Positions 17,252-25,935 are shown, numbered from the stretch's first letter. The stretch: DNA of 64,000 bases from Blastococcus carthaginiensis (GCF_030731085.1 NZ_JASNFN010000023.1:1-64000); one strand, 5' to 3'. Notes: generated by a model not told the origin, from the letters alone. Program-made: numbers and translations.

Positions 17252-19381
17252 GTGCCTGCATCGCGGACACCCGGGCGCGCGGATGCTCCCCGCACCGCCT
17301 CCGCCACGTCGGGCACTCCCGGCCGCACGCCGGCCGGACGGACCTCGACCGGCCGCACCCCCGCCGGGCGGACCTCGATCGGCCGCACACCGGCCGGACG
17401 CCCGGCCGAGAGCCGCGCCGGCGCAGCCGGTGCGAAGCGCTCACCGGCCCGACCGCCCCTGACCCCGGCGGAGGCCCGAGCGCTGCGGGAGGCCCTGGCC
17501 CTGCGCCAGGCCGCTGCGGCCCGTCCCGGGATCACCCCCGAGCAGCTCGCCGCCGCCCGGGCGGCCGTCGCCGCCCGCACCGGCGGGTCCGGGAGCCGGC
17601 GCCCCTCCGGGTCGGCGTCCACCCGCGGCCGCCCGGCCGCCGGCCGGACCGCCGTCCGACGGGCCCCCGCCCCGTCGCGACGCAGCCGCAGCCGCGCCCC
17701 GCGGACCGGATCCCGCTGGTCGACGCGCCTCGGCGTCGTCGCGACCAGCGCCCTGCTCCTCCCCGCCGCGCTCGCGGTGCTGCTGCCCGCGGCGCAGGCT
17801 CCCGACGGTGGTGGTTCCGCCCTCGACCCGACCACCCTCGCCCTCACCGCGCGCAGCTCGTTGCTGGACCAGGCCGACCTGTACCAGCAGCTGGCCGACG
17901 AGGCGGACCAGCGCCGCGCCCGGCTCGGGGAGGCGCAGGCCGCCGAGGACGCGGCCCGCGCGGAGCTCGCCGTCCGGCAGCGGACCGTCGGCGCCGGAGC
18001 GGCGCAGCTCTACCGCGCCGACGGGACCAGCCGGTACCCGGTGCTCGGTCTCGACCTCGACCAGCCGCGCAGCACCGCGACGTCCCTCGCCCGGCAGGCG
18101 CTGGCCGACCGGGCCGGGCGCGCGCTGGAGGGCGACGTGATCCGCGCCGAGCGCACCGCCACCCGTCTGCAGGCCGCCGTCAGCCGCGTCGCGGACGCCC
18201 GCGCCGCCCTGGCCGCGGCCGAGCAGCGCGCCGCCGAGGTCCTCGCCGCCGTGCGCGCCGAGGCCGGTGGCCTCCCCGCCGAGGTCACCGGCCGGCTCGC
18301 CGGCCTGGGCGCCCTCCCCGCGGCCGGCCCGCAGCAGCAGCGCAACGAGGCCGCGACGCGGCGCTGGCAGGAGCACCTCGGCCGGCTCACCGCGGCCGGC
18401 ATCGCGCCGCCGCCGGCGGCCGCGCTGGCCGATCCCGCCGCCTTCCCCGCGGGTCTGTCCCCGGCGCTGGACGCCGACGGCCGGCCCGTCCCGGGCGTGG
18501 CGTGGGCCGTGATCGGCAGCGAGCCCGTGACGGTGCCGGCGGCGGAGACCGTCGCGGCGGTGAGCAACGCCCTCTCCCAGCTCGGCAAGCCGTTCGTGGC
18601 CGGCACCGCCGGTCCCGAGACCTACGGCTGCGGCGGCTTCACGGCGGCCTCCTGGTTGCTGGCCGGGTACGCCCTGCCCGGCACCCCCGGGGCCCAGTGG
18701 GCGTCCGGTGCGTCGGTCCCGGTGCGCGACGTGCAGATCGGCGACCTGGTCTTCGCCCCCGGTGGGCAGGACGTCGGCATCTACCTCGGCGAGGGGGAGG
18801 TCGTCGGCGCGTCCGCCGCCTCCTTCCAGGTGGCCGTCACCTCGATGCCGGCCGGGTCCTCCGCGGTGCGGGTCACCCTGCCGCGCCCGGCCGGGCCGAA
18901 CCCCGCACTGCCCGCCGGCGGCGGGACCGGCGCGTGCGGCGCCCCGCTGCCGGAGCCGGGCCCGGTGGACCCGCAGTGGGGCGGCTGGTCCAACGGCCGG
19001 ATCCCCGCCGAGGCGCTGTGCCGGCTGGGCGTGGGCGGGCACGCGCTGCGGTGCGATGCGGCCGCCGCGTACGCGCAGCTGGATGCGGCCTACACGGCGG
19101 AGTTCGGCACGCCGCTGCGCATCACCGACTCCTACCGCTCCTTCGGCGCGCAGGTGGCGGTCGCCGTCGCCAAGCCGGCCCTGGCCGCCGTGCCAGGCAC
19201 CTCCAACCACGGGTGGGCCCTGGCGATCGACCTCGGCGGCGGCGTCCACGTGGCCCGCACCCCCCAGTGGAACTGGATGACGGCCAACGCCGCCCGCTTC
19301 GGCTGGGTGCAGCCCGACTGGGCGCGGCCCGGCGGCGAGAAGCCCGAGCCCTGGCACTGGGAGTTCGGCCGCATCTCCTGA
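17252..19381 (+). CDS. Secreted NlpC/P60 and VanY-type peptidoglycan peptidase
   Basis: A 709-residue cell-wall enzyme. The first 150 residues are Arg/Pro/Gly-rich with tandem GRTPAGRTS units. A signal-anchor follows at about 160-180, then a long coiled coil (about 195-340). An NlpC/P60-like domain has its cysteine at residue 460 (YGCGGFTAASW). The C-terminal domain is M15/VanY-like with SNHGWALAIDL and EPWHWEF metal ligands, and should cleave D-Ala-containing peptides. In the NlpC part the usual catalytic His position reads QDVGIYLG, so that domain may be inactive. The coiled-coil/NlpC order resembles RipA-type division hydrolases. The GTG at 17252 follows a GGGGGA. Confidence 0.8.
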   Translation: MPASRTPGRADAPRTASATSGTPGRTPAGRTSTGRTPAGRTSIGRTPAGRPAESRAGAAGAKRSPARPPLTPAEARALREALALRQAAAARPGITPEQLAAARAAVAARTGGSGSRRPSGSASTRGRPAAGRTAVRRAPAPSRRSRSRAPRTGSRWSTRLGVVATSALLLPAALAVLLPAAQAPDGGGSALDPTTLALTARSSLLDQADLYQQLADEADQRRARLGEAQAAEDAARAELAVRQRTVGAGAAQLYRADGTSRYPVLGLDLDQPRSTATSLARQALADRAGRALEGDVIRAERTATRLQAAVSRVADARAALAAAEQRAAEVLAAVRAEAGGLPAEVTGRLAGLGALPAAGPQQQRNEAATRRWQEHLGRLTAAGIAPPPAAALADPAAFPAGLSPALDADGRPVPGVAWAVIGSEPVTVPAAETVAAVSNALSQLGKPFVAGTAGPETYGCGGFTAASWLLAGYALPGTPGAQWASGASVPVRDVQIGDLVFAPGGQDVGIYLGEGEVVGASAASFQVAVTSMPAGSSAVRVTLPRPAGPNPALPAGGGTGACGAPLPEPGPVDPQWGGWSNGRIPAEALCRLGVGGHALRCDAAAAYAQLDAAYTAEFGTPLRITDSYRSFGAQVAVAVAKPALAAVPGTSNHGWALAIDLGGGVHVARTPQWNWMTANAARFGWVQPDWARPGGEKPEPWHWEFGRIS

Positions 19382-19403
19382 GCGGCCCGCAGCGGGCCGG
19401 CGC

Positions 19404-20174
19404 TCAGAGCCAGGGCAGGTCGACGACGGAGCGCCAGGGCAGCGTCACGCTGGCCTCGCTCGTCTGACCCGCGAGCCGTCGCGCGACCCCGGGATCCGCG
19501 CACGCCACCGGGCGGTGCGGTGTCACGACCACGTGCATGTCCGGCAGCGCCAGGCCCGTGGTGGCGATCCGCTGGAGCATCAGCTCGGGGGCGACCAGGG
19601 CCGCCGAGGCCAGCACCGGGACCGTGCGGTGCGAGAAGAGCGCCAGCGGCCCTTCCACCCGCACCTGCAGCGGCACCTCGTGCGCCCGGCCGGTCGACGC
19701 CGAGCGCACCCGGTGCAGCTCGGCCGTGCGCGCCGCCGGCGAGGGCACCCAGGCCACCGCGAGATCACCGCGGACCACGACGACGGACCAACCCACCGCG
19801 GTCTCCGACCGGTCCACCCAGTCCAGGACGGCGATCCCCGATGCGGCGGCGGCCGCGTCGGTCACCGGGCGTCGCTCGACCCAGCTGCGCAGGGCGGCGG
19901 TGATGCCGGCGGCCGTGCCCGGGACACCCGCCCGGCTCATGTCGTCGGCGAGGTCGGTCAGCGCCACGCGCTGCACCCGCTCGTCCTCCTCGACGTGCAG
20001 CACCGTGCCCGCGCCCGGGCGCCGGACCAGGCCCAGGTGCAGCCGGGCCGACGCCAGCCGCGGCAGCAACTGCACGGCCACGTCGTGCAGGTCGGCGACG
20101 TCCACGGGGGCGGCGCGGAACCGCTGCAGCAGCCCCCGGGGCGCGGTGGTGGTGCCGAAGGGGCCAGGGCTCAC
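19404..20174 (-). CDS. Hypothetical protein, second gene of a coupled pair
   Basis: I do not recognise this 256-residue protein. It looks globular, with alternating hydrophobic strands (VLDWVDRSETAVGWSVVVVRGDLAVAWV) and no membrane segment or enzymatic motif. The GTG at 20174 overlaps the stop of the upstream gene by four bases (GTGA), so the two are coupled. The 115-residue partner lies upstream under a possible sigma-28 type promoter. Converges on the cell-wall peptidase gene with 22 bases between stops. Confidence 0.6.
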   Translation of the reverse strand: MSPGPFGTTTAPRGLLQRFRAAPVDVADLHDVAVQLLPRLASARLHLGLVRRPGAGTVLHVEEDERVQRVALTDLADDMSRAGVPGTAAGITAALRSWVERRPVTDAAAAASGIAVLDWVDRSETAVGWSVVVVRGDLAVAWVPSPAARTAELHRVRSASTGRAHEVPLQVRVEGPLALFSHRTVPVLASAALVAPELMLQRIATTGLALPDMHVVVTPHRPVACADPGVARRLAGQTSEASVTLPWRSVVDLPWL

Positions 20175-20518
20175 GAACGGCCCCCGGTCGCGAGGAGCCC
20201 GCGCAGCCGGGCGGGCAGCGCTGGCAGGCCCAGCACCGCGGCGAGCTCGGCCGGGCTGAGCCGGACGGGCAGGACGTCCTCGTCCCAGCCCGTGGCCAGG
20301 CGCACCCGGGCGGTTGAGGCCGGCCACACCGCCTCGCGGGCGGCGGCCACGTGCAGCTCGGTCAGCACGTCCTGCAGGTGGATCGTGGCCACCGGGTGCA
20401 CCGAGCTGCCGGCGAGGGCGGTGCGCACCGAGGCGGCCAGCAGCTCGCGGGCGGTGGCGTCCAGCCAGTGCGGGACGAGCGTCGGCGAGCCGGCGTCGCC
20501 GGCGGGCAGCGCGCTCAC
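20171..20518 (-). CDS. Hypothetical protein, first gene of a coupled pair
   Basis: Unrecognised 115-residue protein with a helical N-terminal half (WLDATARELLAASVRTAL, VATIHLQDVLTELHVAAAREAV). The second half reads LPVRLSPAELAAVLGLPALPARLRG. The GTG at 20518 gives the start VSALPAGD; a GTG at 20557 would add 13 residues. It overlaps the 256-residue gene downstream. A GCCGATAT element sits about 90 bases upstream on the same strand, hinting at membership in the flagellar regulon. Confidence 0.5.
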   Translation of the reverse strand: MSALPAGDAGSPTLVPHWLDATARELLAASVRTALAGSSVHPVATIHLQDVLTELHVAAAREAVWPASTARVRLATGWDEDVLPVRLSPAELAAVLGLPALPARLRGLLATGGRS

Positions 20519-20606
20519 CGGGCACCGCCCCGGTACCGCGCCCCGGTCCGCGCCCACGGCCGGCAGGCCGGGCGGCAGGTCCTCGGGCGGGGTGTCACGT
20601 CGTGGA

Positions 20607-20634
20607 TATCGGCAGGTTCAGGCCCCGTTCGACC
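20607..20634 (-). promoter_or_regulatory. Possible sigma-28 type promoter
   Basis: On the minus strand GTCGAA and GCCGATAT are separated by 14 bases. The -10 part is an excellent FliA/SigD-type element, but the -35 is weak and the spacer is one base short of the 15 used by the better flagellar promoters here. Start would fall near 20600, upstream of the hypothetical pair. Confidence 0.35.
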
Positions 20635-20803
20635 CTGTGACAGGCCCTTTTCCGTATCGGATCTCCGGGGCGTCCGTCCCGTCCCGCGCGTCACCGCCGG
20701 CGGTCCGGGCGACCTGCCCCAACGCCGAGATCCCGCGCCCCGCACGGAGGTGTGCGGGAGCGCGGGATCCACCGGCCTCGTCCAGTGGCTCACCCCGAGC
20801 ATG

Positions 20804-20919
20804 GCGACGTGCTGGAACGGCCTCCCTGCAGGGGCCCGGGCCGAGCAGGTGACGTGCTGGAACGGCCCCCTTCAGGGACCCGCCGCGAGCGTGCGAGCGG
20901 TGGGCAGAAGGGGGTCCTT
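20804..20919 (-). repeat. Post-stop repeat element, copy 2 (one full and one partial unit)
   Basis: Reading the minus strand after the sigma-like gene, AAGGACCCCC, CTCGCACGCTCG, GGGTCCCTGAAGGG and GGCCGTTCCAGCACGTC appear in order (20848-20919). A second partial unit repeats GGGCCCCTGCAGGG and GGCCGTTCCAGCACGTC (20804-20840). Confidence 0.6.
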
Positions 20920-20922
20920 CTT

Positions 20923-22026
20923 TCAGTCGGCGAGCTCGGCCAGCCGGTCCTTCAGGGCCTTCTCGACGCGGTCGGCGTAGACGTTCATGTTCCGGACCGA
21001 GGTGCCGAGGTCCGTCGAGAGCTGCGTCTTGGTCCGCCCGCCCCACGTCGTCAGGTACCAGGTCGCCCAGCCGAGGACGTTGGGCTGGCCGGCCCGCTGG
21101 TCGCGGCGCGCCTCCGGGTCCGGCGCGCACGCGGCGGTCAAGGCGTGCGAGAGCAGCGTCTGCTCGGCCTCGCCCATGATCTCGTCGGGCGCCTCGGAGG
21201 AGTCCGGCAGCAGGATCTCGGTGGCCTCGGGGGCGCCGTCCAGCGACTGGAGGTTGCGCAGCCCGTTGAGCGTGGCCACCGTCTGGGAGTTGCGGCGCAG
21301 GGTGGCGACGCTCTGGCCCATGTAGGCGGCCAGCTCCTTCTCGCTGGGCCGCCGCTGGTGCTCGGCCATGAAGGCGGCGATCGCCTTCTGCTGCTTGTGC
21401 TCGGTGTCGGCGGCGGTCCGCCCGTGCGCGTTGCGCCCGAGGTCGTGCACCCACTTGGACAGCTGGGTGGCGAGGAAGGCTCCGAAGGGGACCGACTTGG
21501 TCTCGTCGTACTGGGCGACGGCCTTGAGGATCCACTCGAAGACCTGCTGCCCCAGGTCGTCGGGGTCGGGCAGGTGCAGGCGGATCGTGCTCATGTTCCG
21601 CTGCAGGCGCTTGAGGCTGACCGGCCCGTAGTGGCGGCACAGGTCGTCGAGGAAGGCCGGCGGCAGGTCCCGCGGGGCGCGCCGGCGGACGCCGGTCTCC
21701 GCGCGCAGCCCGATGGTCGTGGTCCCCCGGCCGGCGCACCAGGCCTTCACCCAGTCGGCCAGCACGGCGGCCGAGCCGCAGGCCCCGTCCACGCGGTAGA
21801 GGCCGTCCCCCTGGTCGTAGGTGACCGTCACGCCGTCGGGCAGGGCCTGGCGGAACTCGTCGAGCGGCAGTTCGTGGTCCACGCGGAAGTGCACCCGGTC
21901 GCGCGGGGTGATGGGCGCCAGCGCCCACCCGTCGGCCTCGGGGATGCCCCCGAAGACCAGGGGCTGGCGGGCACGGGCCCGGTCGTCGGCGGAGGTGGAG
22001 CTGGGGACGGGGATGCGGTCGGGCAT
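20923..22026 (-). CDS. Atypical sigma-70 family-like protein
   Basis: A 367-residue protein with the outline of a sigma factor. Residues 1-115 form an N-terminal domain I do not recognise. Residues about 145-195 resemble region 2 (DLGQQVFEWILKAVAQYDET, then FGAFLATQLSKWVHDLGRN). Residues about 210-255 resemble region 3 (RRPSEKELAAYMGQSVATLRR). The C terminus resembles a region 4 helix-turn-helix (TKTQLSTDLGTSVRNMNVYADRVEKALK). The region 2 aromatic residues used for promoter melting are not obvious. It lies 71 bases downstream of a 168-residue partner gene and next to csrA, so a role in controlling the flagellar locus is possible but unproven. Confidence 0.6.
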   Translation of the reverse strand: MPDRIPVPSSTSADDRARARQPLVFGGIPEADGWALAPITPRDRVHFRVDHELPLDEFRQALPDGVTVTYDQGDGLYRVDGACGSAAVLADWVKAWCAGRGTTTIGLRAETGVRRRAPRDLPPAFLDDLCRHYGPVSLKRLQRNMSTIRLHLPDPDDLGQQVFEWILKAVAQYDETKSVPFGAFLATQLSKWVHDLGRNAHGRTAADTEHKQQKAIAAFMAEHQRRPSEKELAAYMGQSVATLRRNSQTVATLNGLRNLQSLDGAPEATEILLPDSSEAPDEIMGEAEQTLLSHALTAACAPDPEARRDQRAGQPNVLGWATWYLTTWGGRTKTQLSTDLGTSVRNMNVYADRVEKALKDRLAELAD

Positions 22027-22097
22027 CGGAACTCCTGGGCGCTACGGGGAAGAAGGGGTGTCGGGGCGGCCGGCACTCCGCACTGCACGGGAGGCCG

Positions 22098-22604
22098 TCA
22101 GGCCGGGATGCGCTCCCCCGGACCGGGGCGGCGCGGCGAGGGGACGAGCGGGACCGGCACCGAGGCCTCGGGCAGCGCCTCGAGCACCTCCACCGGCAGG
22201 CCGTCGGCGCGTGCGGCACCGGCGGCGGCGTGCTCCAGCAGAGCGGTGGCGGCGGCGCGCTCGGCGCTGCTCGGCTCGGCCGTGTAGACCGGCATGTGGT
22301 CGTACAGCGAGGTGAAGAGCGCCGACACGAAGGCGTACGCCGCCTGCGCCTGCGGGGAGAACCGGGCCACGGCGGCACGGGGGCCGAGGTCCACGCCGAC
22401 GGTCACCCGGACGACGCGGTCGTCCTTGCTCAGGCCGGTGACGGCGACGACGACGTCCTCGTGCTCGGCGGCCAGCGCCGCGAGCGCCGCGAGGCACTTG
22501 CGGGTGGCGCCCCGGCGAGGTCGCAGCTGCACGTGGACCACCACGGACTCCTGGTCGCCGGCCTGGTCCCCCGCCACCGAAGCGGTGAATGCGTTACGTG
22601 CCAT
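22098..22604 (-). CDS. Hypothetical protein upstream of the sigma-like gene
   Basis: Unrecognised 168-residue soluble protein. Residues 20-75 are rich in beta-type segments (SVVVHVQLRPRRG, VVVAVTGLSKDDRVVRVTVGVDLG). A helical stretch follows (AQAAYAFVSALFTSLYDH), and the tail is Ala/Pro-rich. It is the first gene of a probable two-gene minus-strand unit with the sigma-like protein, so it may be its partner or regulator. A weak GCCGAAGC element with CTCCGA upstream lies at 22705-22732 on this strand. The 205 bases up to csrA hold no gene. Confidence 0.55.
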   Translation of the reverse strand: MARNAFTASVAGDQAGDQESVVVHVQLRPRRGATRKCLAALAALAAEHEDVVVAVTGLSKDDRVVRVTVGVDLGPRAAVARFSPQAQAAYAFVSALFTSLYDHMPVYTAEPSSAERAAATALLEHAAAGAARADGLPVEVLEALPEASVPVPLVPSPRRPGPGERIPA

Positions 22605-22809
22605 CTTGATCGCCCCCTGTCACTTGCGTGAGGAGGAATCTGCCGCATGCACGCTCCGGACGCGGCACACAACTCGCTGTGTCCAGCGCAGTTGTGACGG
22701 GGAAGCTTCGGCAATAGTTGCCTGTGTCGGAGTCCGATCAGCCGGTCGCCACGTCAGATTGGCACGGTCTGCCGAGGTCGACCCCCCGGCGACCGTGCAC
22801 ATCTGCCGC

Positions 22810-23109
22810 TCAGCGGGACGTGCTGCCCTCCACCGCGGTCGCTCCGGCCGGCGCGGCCTCGGTCCCTGCGTCGTCCGGCGCCGCGGTGGGCGCGAACGCC
22901 GCCAGGGCGCCGAGCGTGTCGGCGGTGACCTGGGCGGCCAGCAGGTTGGCCTCGGCGATCTGCCGGTAGACCTCCTCGCGGTGGATCGCGATCTCGCGAG
23001 GCGCCTTGAAGCCCAGGCGGACGGTGCCGCCCCGGACCTCGACGACGTGGACCTCGATGTCGTCGCCGATGCGGATCGTCTCGCCGACGCTGCGGGTGAG
23101 TGTGAGCAC
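22810..23109 (-). CDS. csrA: Carbon storage/flagellin translation regulator CsrA
   Basis: An RNA-binding dimer that represses translation by covering GGA-containing hairpins near ribosome sites. The first 60 residues are canonical (MLTLTRSVGETIRIGDDIEV, GFKAPREIAIHREEVYRQI). A 35-residue Ala/Asp/Glu-rich tail makes it 99 residues, longer than the usual 60-75. It is the last gene of the flgN-flgK-flgL-fliW-csrA order. In bacteria with FliW, CsrA mainly controls flagellin, and the fliC leader here has a suitable hairpin. Confidence 0.93.
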   Translation of the reverse strand: MLTLTRSVGETIRIGDDIEVHVVEVRGGTVRLGFKAPREIAIHREEVYRQIAEANLLAAQVTADTLGALAAFAPTAAPDDAGTEAAPAGATAVEGSTSR

Positions 23110-23201
23110 GAGTACCCCTCCATGGGTGTGTGTGGTGGCCGTCCGTGGCGTCGCCCGCCGGGGCGGGCGTCGAAGCCGCGTCCCGACGCGGCGCAGTGAG
23201 G

Positions 23202-23642
23202 TTATCGGCGCAGGCGCCGCCGAAGGGGAAGGGAGCCGTCGTTCAGGACGACCTGCCGGGCGCGGGAGGTCGCGGGGGCGACGACCACCGGGGCCCGCAG
23301 GTTGGCCGTCGCCTCGGCCACGTCGCCGTCGGGCACGGTGACCAGGCAGAACACCCGCGCCTCGGCCGGATCGGCGAGCCCGAGCTCCACTCGCACGGCG
23401 GCGGGCAGGACGGGGGCGTACCCCGGGAAGAACTCCCGCGCCGGCACGGCGAGGAACCGGGGCCCGTCGGGGGCGACCGCCTGGAGCCAGAAGAGCAGCC
23501 CGGCGCTGTCCCCGGGGACCAGGACGTAGTCCCGGTGCCGCGGGAAACCCGGCAGCGGCTCGGCGAACGACAGCACCTGGACCGGGGGCGGAGCCGGTGC
23601 CGTCGTCGAGGCCGCTGCGGGGTGGTCGGCGAGGGTGGTCAT
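23202..23642 (-). CDS. fliW: Flagellar assembly factor FliW
   Basis: FliW binds either flagellin or CsrA. When flagellin accumulates inside the cell FliW is taken up, freeing CsrA to block fliC translation. The 146 residues carry the family features LSFAEPLPGFPRHRDYVL, VFCLVTVPDGDV and ANLRAPVVVAPATSRARQVVL. The first 25 residues are a Pro/Ala extension. The ATG overlaps the flgL stop (ATGA), and csrA follows after 92 bases. This gene order is the classic FliW-CsrA homeostasis module. Confidence 0.92.
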   Translation of the reverse strand: MTTLADHPAAASTTAPAPPPVQVLSFAEPLPGFPRHRDYVLVPGDSAGLLFWLQAVAPDGPRFLAVPAREFFPGYAPVLPAAVRVELGLADPAEARVFCLVTVPDGDVAEATANLRAPVVVAPATSRARQVVLNDGSLPLRRRLRR

Positions 23643-24532
23643 CAGCGCAGGTAGTCCATCAACGTCGGGCTGATCGCCTTGGCCGTCGCCGACAGCGCCG
23701 CCTCGTAGCCGGCCTGCTGCATCTGCAGACGCATGATCGTGTTCGGCAGGTCGATGTCCTCGACCTCACCCAGACGCGTCTGCAGGGCGATGCCCTGGTC
23801 CATGTTGATCTGCGCCTCGCCGTCGATGCGGGAGGATCGGGCGCCCACGTCGGCGAGCGCGGACGACATCTTGTTCATGACGAGGTCGAGGTCGGCGAGG
23901 TCCTGCACGAGCCCTACGGGGTCAGCCGTCAGGTTGGAGGTGATCCGGCCGACCAGTGAGAAGAGGTCGACCCCATCGGCCTCGAACGCCTCCGGACCGC
24001 TCACGTCCACCCGCACGGAGTCCGTGCTCGACACCCGGCGGAGCACCTCCGCCCCGGGACCGGCCTGCCCGACGTACGCGCCGGTCACGGAGTCGTAGGC
24101 CTTCGGTCCCGCGGTGATCCCGCCGAACAACGGCCGGCCGGCGACGGTGGTGTTGGCCAGGCCCAGCAAGCTGTCCCGCAGTGCCGCGGTCTCGGAGGCG
24201 AGAGCCTGGCGGGCGGTGTCCGACATGGCGCCGGTGTTGGAGCCCTGCACGGTGAGATCGCGGACCCTCCGGGTGACCTCCAGCATGCGCTGCAAGGTCG
24301 AGTCTGTCTGGTTCAGCCACGCCTGACCGTCGGAGATGTTGCGCGCGTACTGGGCGGTCGCATCCTGCTCGCCCCGCGTCTGCATGGCCCGGTTCGTCCC
24401 GGTCGGCGAGTCCGACGGCGCGCTGAGCACGCGCCCCGAGGTGAGCTGCTCCTGCAGCTTGCTGAAGGACTCCAGGTTCCGGTTGAGGCCCTGGAGGCTG
24501 GTGAGCGTGACGGCGCGCTGGGTGATCCGCAT
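23642..24532 (-). CDS. flgL: Flagellar hook-associated protein 3 (hook-filament junction)
   Basis: FlgL (HAP3) forms the junction between FlgK and the flagellin filament. The 296 residues show flagellin-like coiled-coil ends: MRITQRAVTLTSLQGLNRNL with QEQLTSGRVLSAPSDSPTG at the N terminus and LPNTIMRLQMQQAGYEAALS at the C terminus. Exported by the flagellar type III system. It sits five bases after flgK and overlaps fliW, within the flgN operon. Confidence 0.93.
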   Translation of the reverse strand: MRITQRAVTLTSLQGLNRNLESFSKLQEQLTSGRVLSAPSDSPTGTNRAMQTRGEQDATAQYARNISDGQAWLNQTDSTLQRMLEVTRRVRDLTVQGSNTGAMSDTARQALASETAALRDSLLGLANTTVAGRPLFGGITAGPKAYDSVTGAYVGQAGPGAEVLRRVSSTDSVRVDVSGPEAFEADGVDLFSLVGRITSNLTADPVGLVQDLADLDLVMNKMSSALADVGARSSRIDGEAQINMDQGIALQTRLGEVEDIDLPNTIMRLQMQQAGYEAALSATAKAISPTLMDYLR

Positions 24533-24537
24533 CGAGA

Positions 24538-25935
24538 TCAGCGCCCCACGAGCCCGGTGCGGTTGATCAGCACGTCGAGCGCCTCGTCGATCGCGGTGAC
24601 CATGCGACCCGCGGCCGCGTACGCCTGCTGGTAGGAGAGCATGTTGGTGAGTTCCTCGTCGAGGTTGACGCCGGCGACCGACTCGCGGGCGGCGTCCACC
24701 GTGGTGGTGATGCTGCTCTGGATGTCGAAGTTGCGCTGGGATACCGCCGACTGGACGCCGAGCTCGACGATCATCTTGCGGTAGCCCTCGTCGATGCCGG
24801 CCGTGTGCGCCAGTTGCGCGATCCGGTCGGCGTTCGCCCGGTCGAGATTGCCCGCACCCGCCACGCCCGAGGCCGCGATGCGATCCGGGTCCGTGATCAT
24901 CACCGTGATGTTGGCTGCTGTGATCGGGCTGCCGTCCGCCGTCCCGAACAGCGCGCCCCCGGTCGCGCCGGTGAGGTCGTACCCCTCGCCGTGCGCGGTG
25001 TTCATGGCCGTCGCCAGACTCGACGCGATCGTGTCGAGCTGACCCCGGTAGCTGGGGACGATCGCGTTCAGCGCGTTGAGCTGACCACCGGCCGTGCCTC
25101 CCACGCGCACGTTGAAGTCCCCGACGGCCGTGACGACCCGCAGCGGGTCGCCAGCCGTCTGGTCCGGGTCAATGGTGCCCGCGACCTCGAACTTCGTCGC
25201 CGAACCACCGGAAACCAGGCTCATCCCGCCGACGCTCACGTCGAGCACGCCGTCCTTGCCGTGGCGCACCGAGGCGCCCACCTGGTCGGCGAGCTGCATC
25301 GCCAGGACGTCGCGCTGGTCGGCCAGGTCGTTGGCGGGCAGGCCGCTCTGCGTGGCGCGCTGGATCGCCACGTTGAGGGTGGCGATGTTCTCGGCGGCGG
25401 CGTTCACGTCGTCGACCAGGACCGCGAGGTTCTCGCGGGTCTGCGCCCACTGCCCGCCGAGCTGCTGCTGGCTGAAGTGCAGTCCGCCGGCCAGCGTCTC
25501 CATGCGCTTGAGCACCTGCCCGCGCGCGGCGGAGTCGTCAGGATTGTTCGCGACGTCCTGCCAGCCGCTCCACACCTCCGACAGCATCTTCTGGATGCCG
25601 GTGTTCCCCGGCTCCCGGAATGCCTGCTCGATCAGCTCGTAGGAGTCGGTCTCGGCCACCAGCTGAGTGAGGTTGGCGTGCTCGGTGTGCCCGCGGCCCT
25701 CAAGGAACACGTCCCGGATGCGCATGACGTCATCAGCGTTGACGCCCTGGCCGATGCCGGAGCCGGTCGAGAAGAACGCCGGCACGGCGCTTCCACCGAT
25801 GGCCTGGAGGTCGACCCGCTGGCGGGAGTAGCCCTCGGTGTTGACGTTGGCGATGTTCTGACCGGTGACGTCGAGGCCGCGCCGGTTCGCCCAGAGCGCT
25901 GTCGTGGCGGCGTTCAGACCGGAGAAGGTGCTCAC
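24538..25935 (-). CDS. flgK: Flagellar hook-associated protein 1
   Basis: FlgK (HAP1) caps the hook and joins it to FlgL. The 465 residues begin with the rod/hook signature TFSGLNAATTALWANRRGLDVTGQ and NIANVNTEGYSRQRVDL. They end with the matching helix GVNLDEELTNMLSYQQAYAA. A variable domain lies between. The GTG at 25935 overlaps the flgN stop (GTGA), coupling FlgK to its chaperone. Exported through the flagellar secretion system. Confidence 0.95.
   Translation of the reverse strand: MSTFSGLNAATTALWANRRGLDVTGQNIANVNTEGYSRQRVDLQAIGGSAVPAFFSTGSGIGQGVNADDVMRIRDVFLEGRGHTEHANLTQLVAETDSYELIEQAFREPGNTGIQKMLSEVWSGWQDVANNPDDSAARGQVLKRMETLAGGLHFSQQQLGGQWAQTRENLAVLVDDVNAAAENIATLNVAIQRATQSGLPANDLADQRDVLAMQLADQVGASVRHGKDGVLDVSVGGMSLVSGGSATKFEVAGTIDPDQTAGDPLRVVTAVGDFNVRVGGTAGGQLNALNAIVPSYRGQLDTIASSLATAMNTAHGEGYDLTGATGGALFGTADGSPITAANITVMITDPDRIAASGVAGAGNLDRANADRIAQLAHTAGIDEGYRKMIVELGVQSAVSQRNFDIQSSITTTVDAARESVAGVNLDEELTNMLSYQQAYAAAGRMVTAIDEALDVLINRTGLVGR

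Larger units (their letters stand above)
20519..20922. other. Intergenic region with candidate promoter and two repeat units
   Basis: This 404-base gap lies between minus-strand genes. Its left part holds a possible sigma-28 promoter. Its right part holds two units of the post-stop repeat. I see no gene in it. A palindrome-like GGATCCCGCG/CGCGGGATCC pair around 20731-20770 could form a weak hairpin. Confidence 0.5.

Noticed and set aside
23198..23212. CCGATAA on the minus strand as a csrA promoter
   Set aside because: It overlaps the fliW stop codon and no -35 of the CTCAAG type lies 15 bases upstream.
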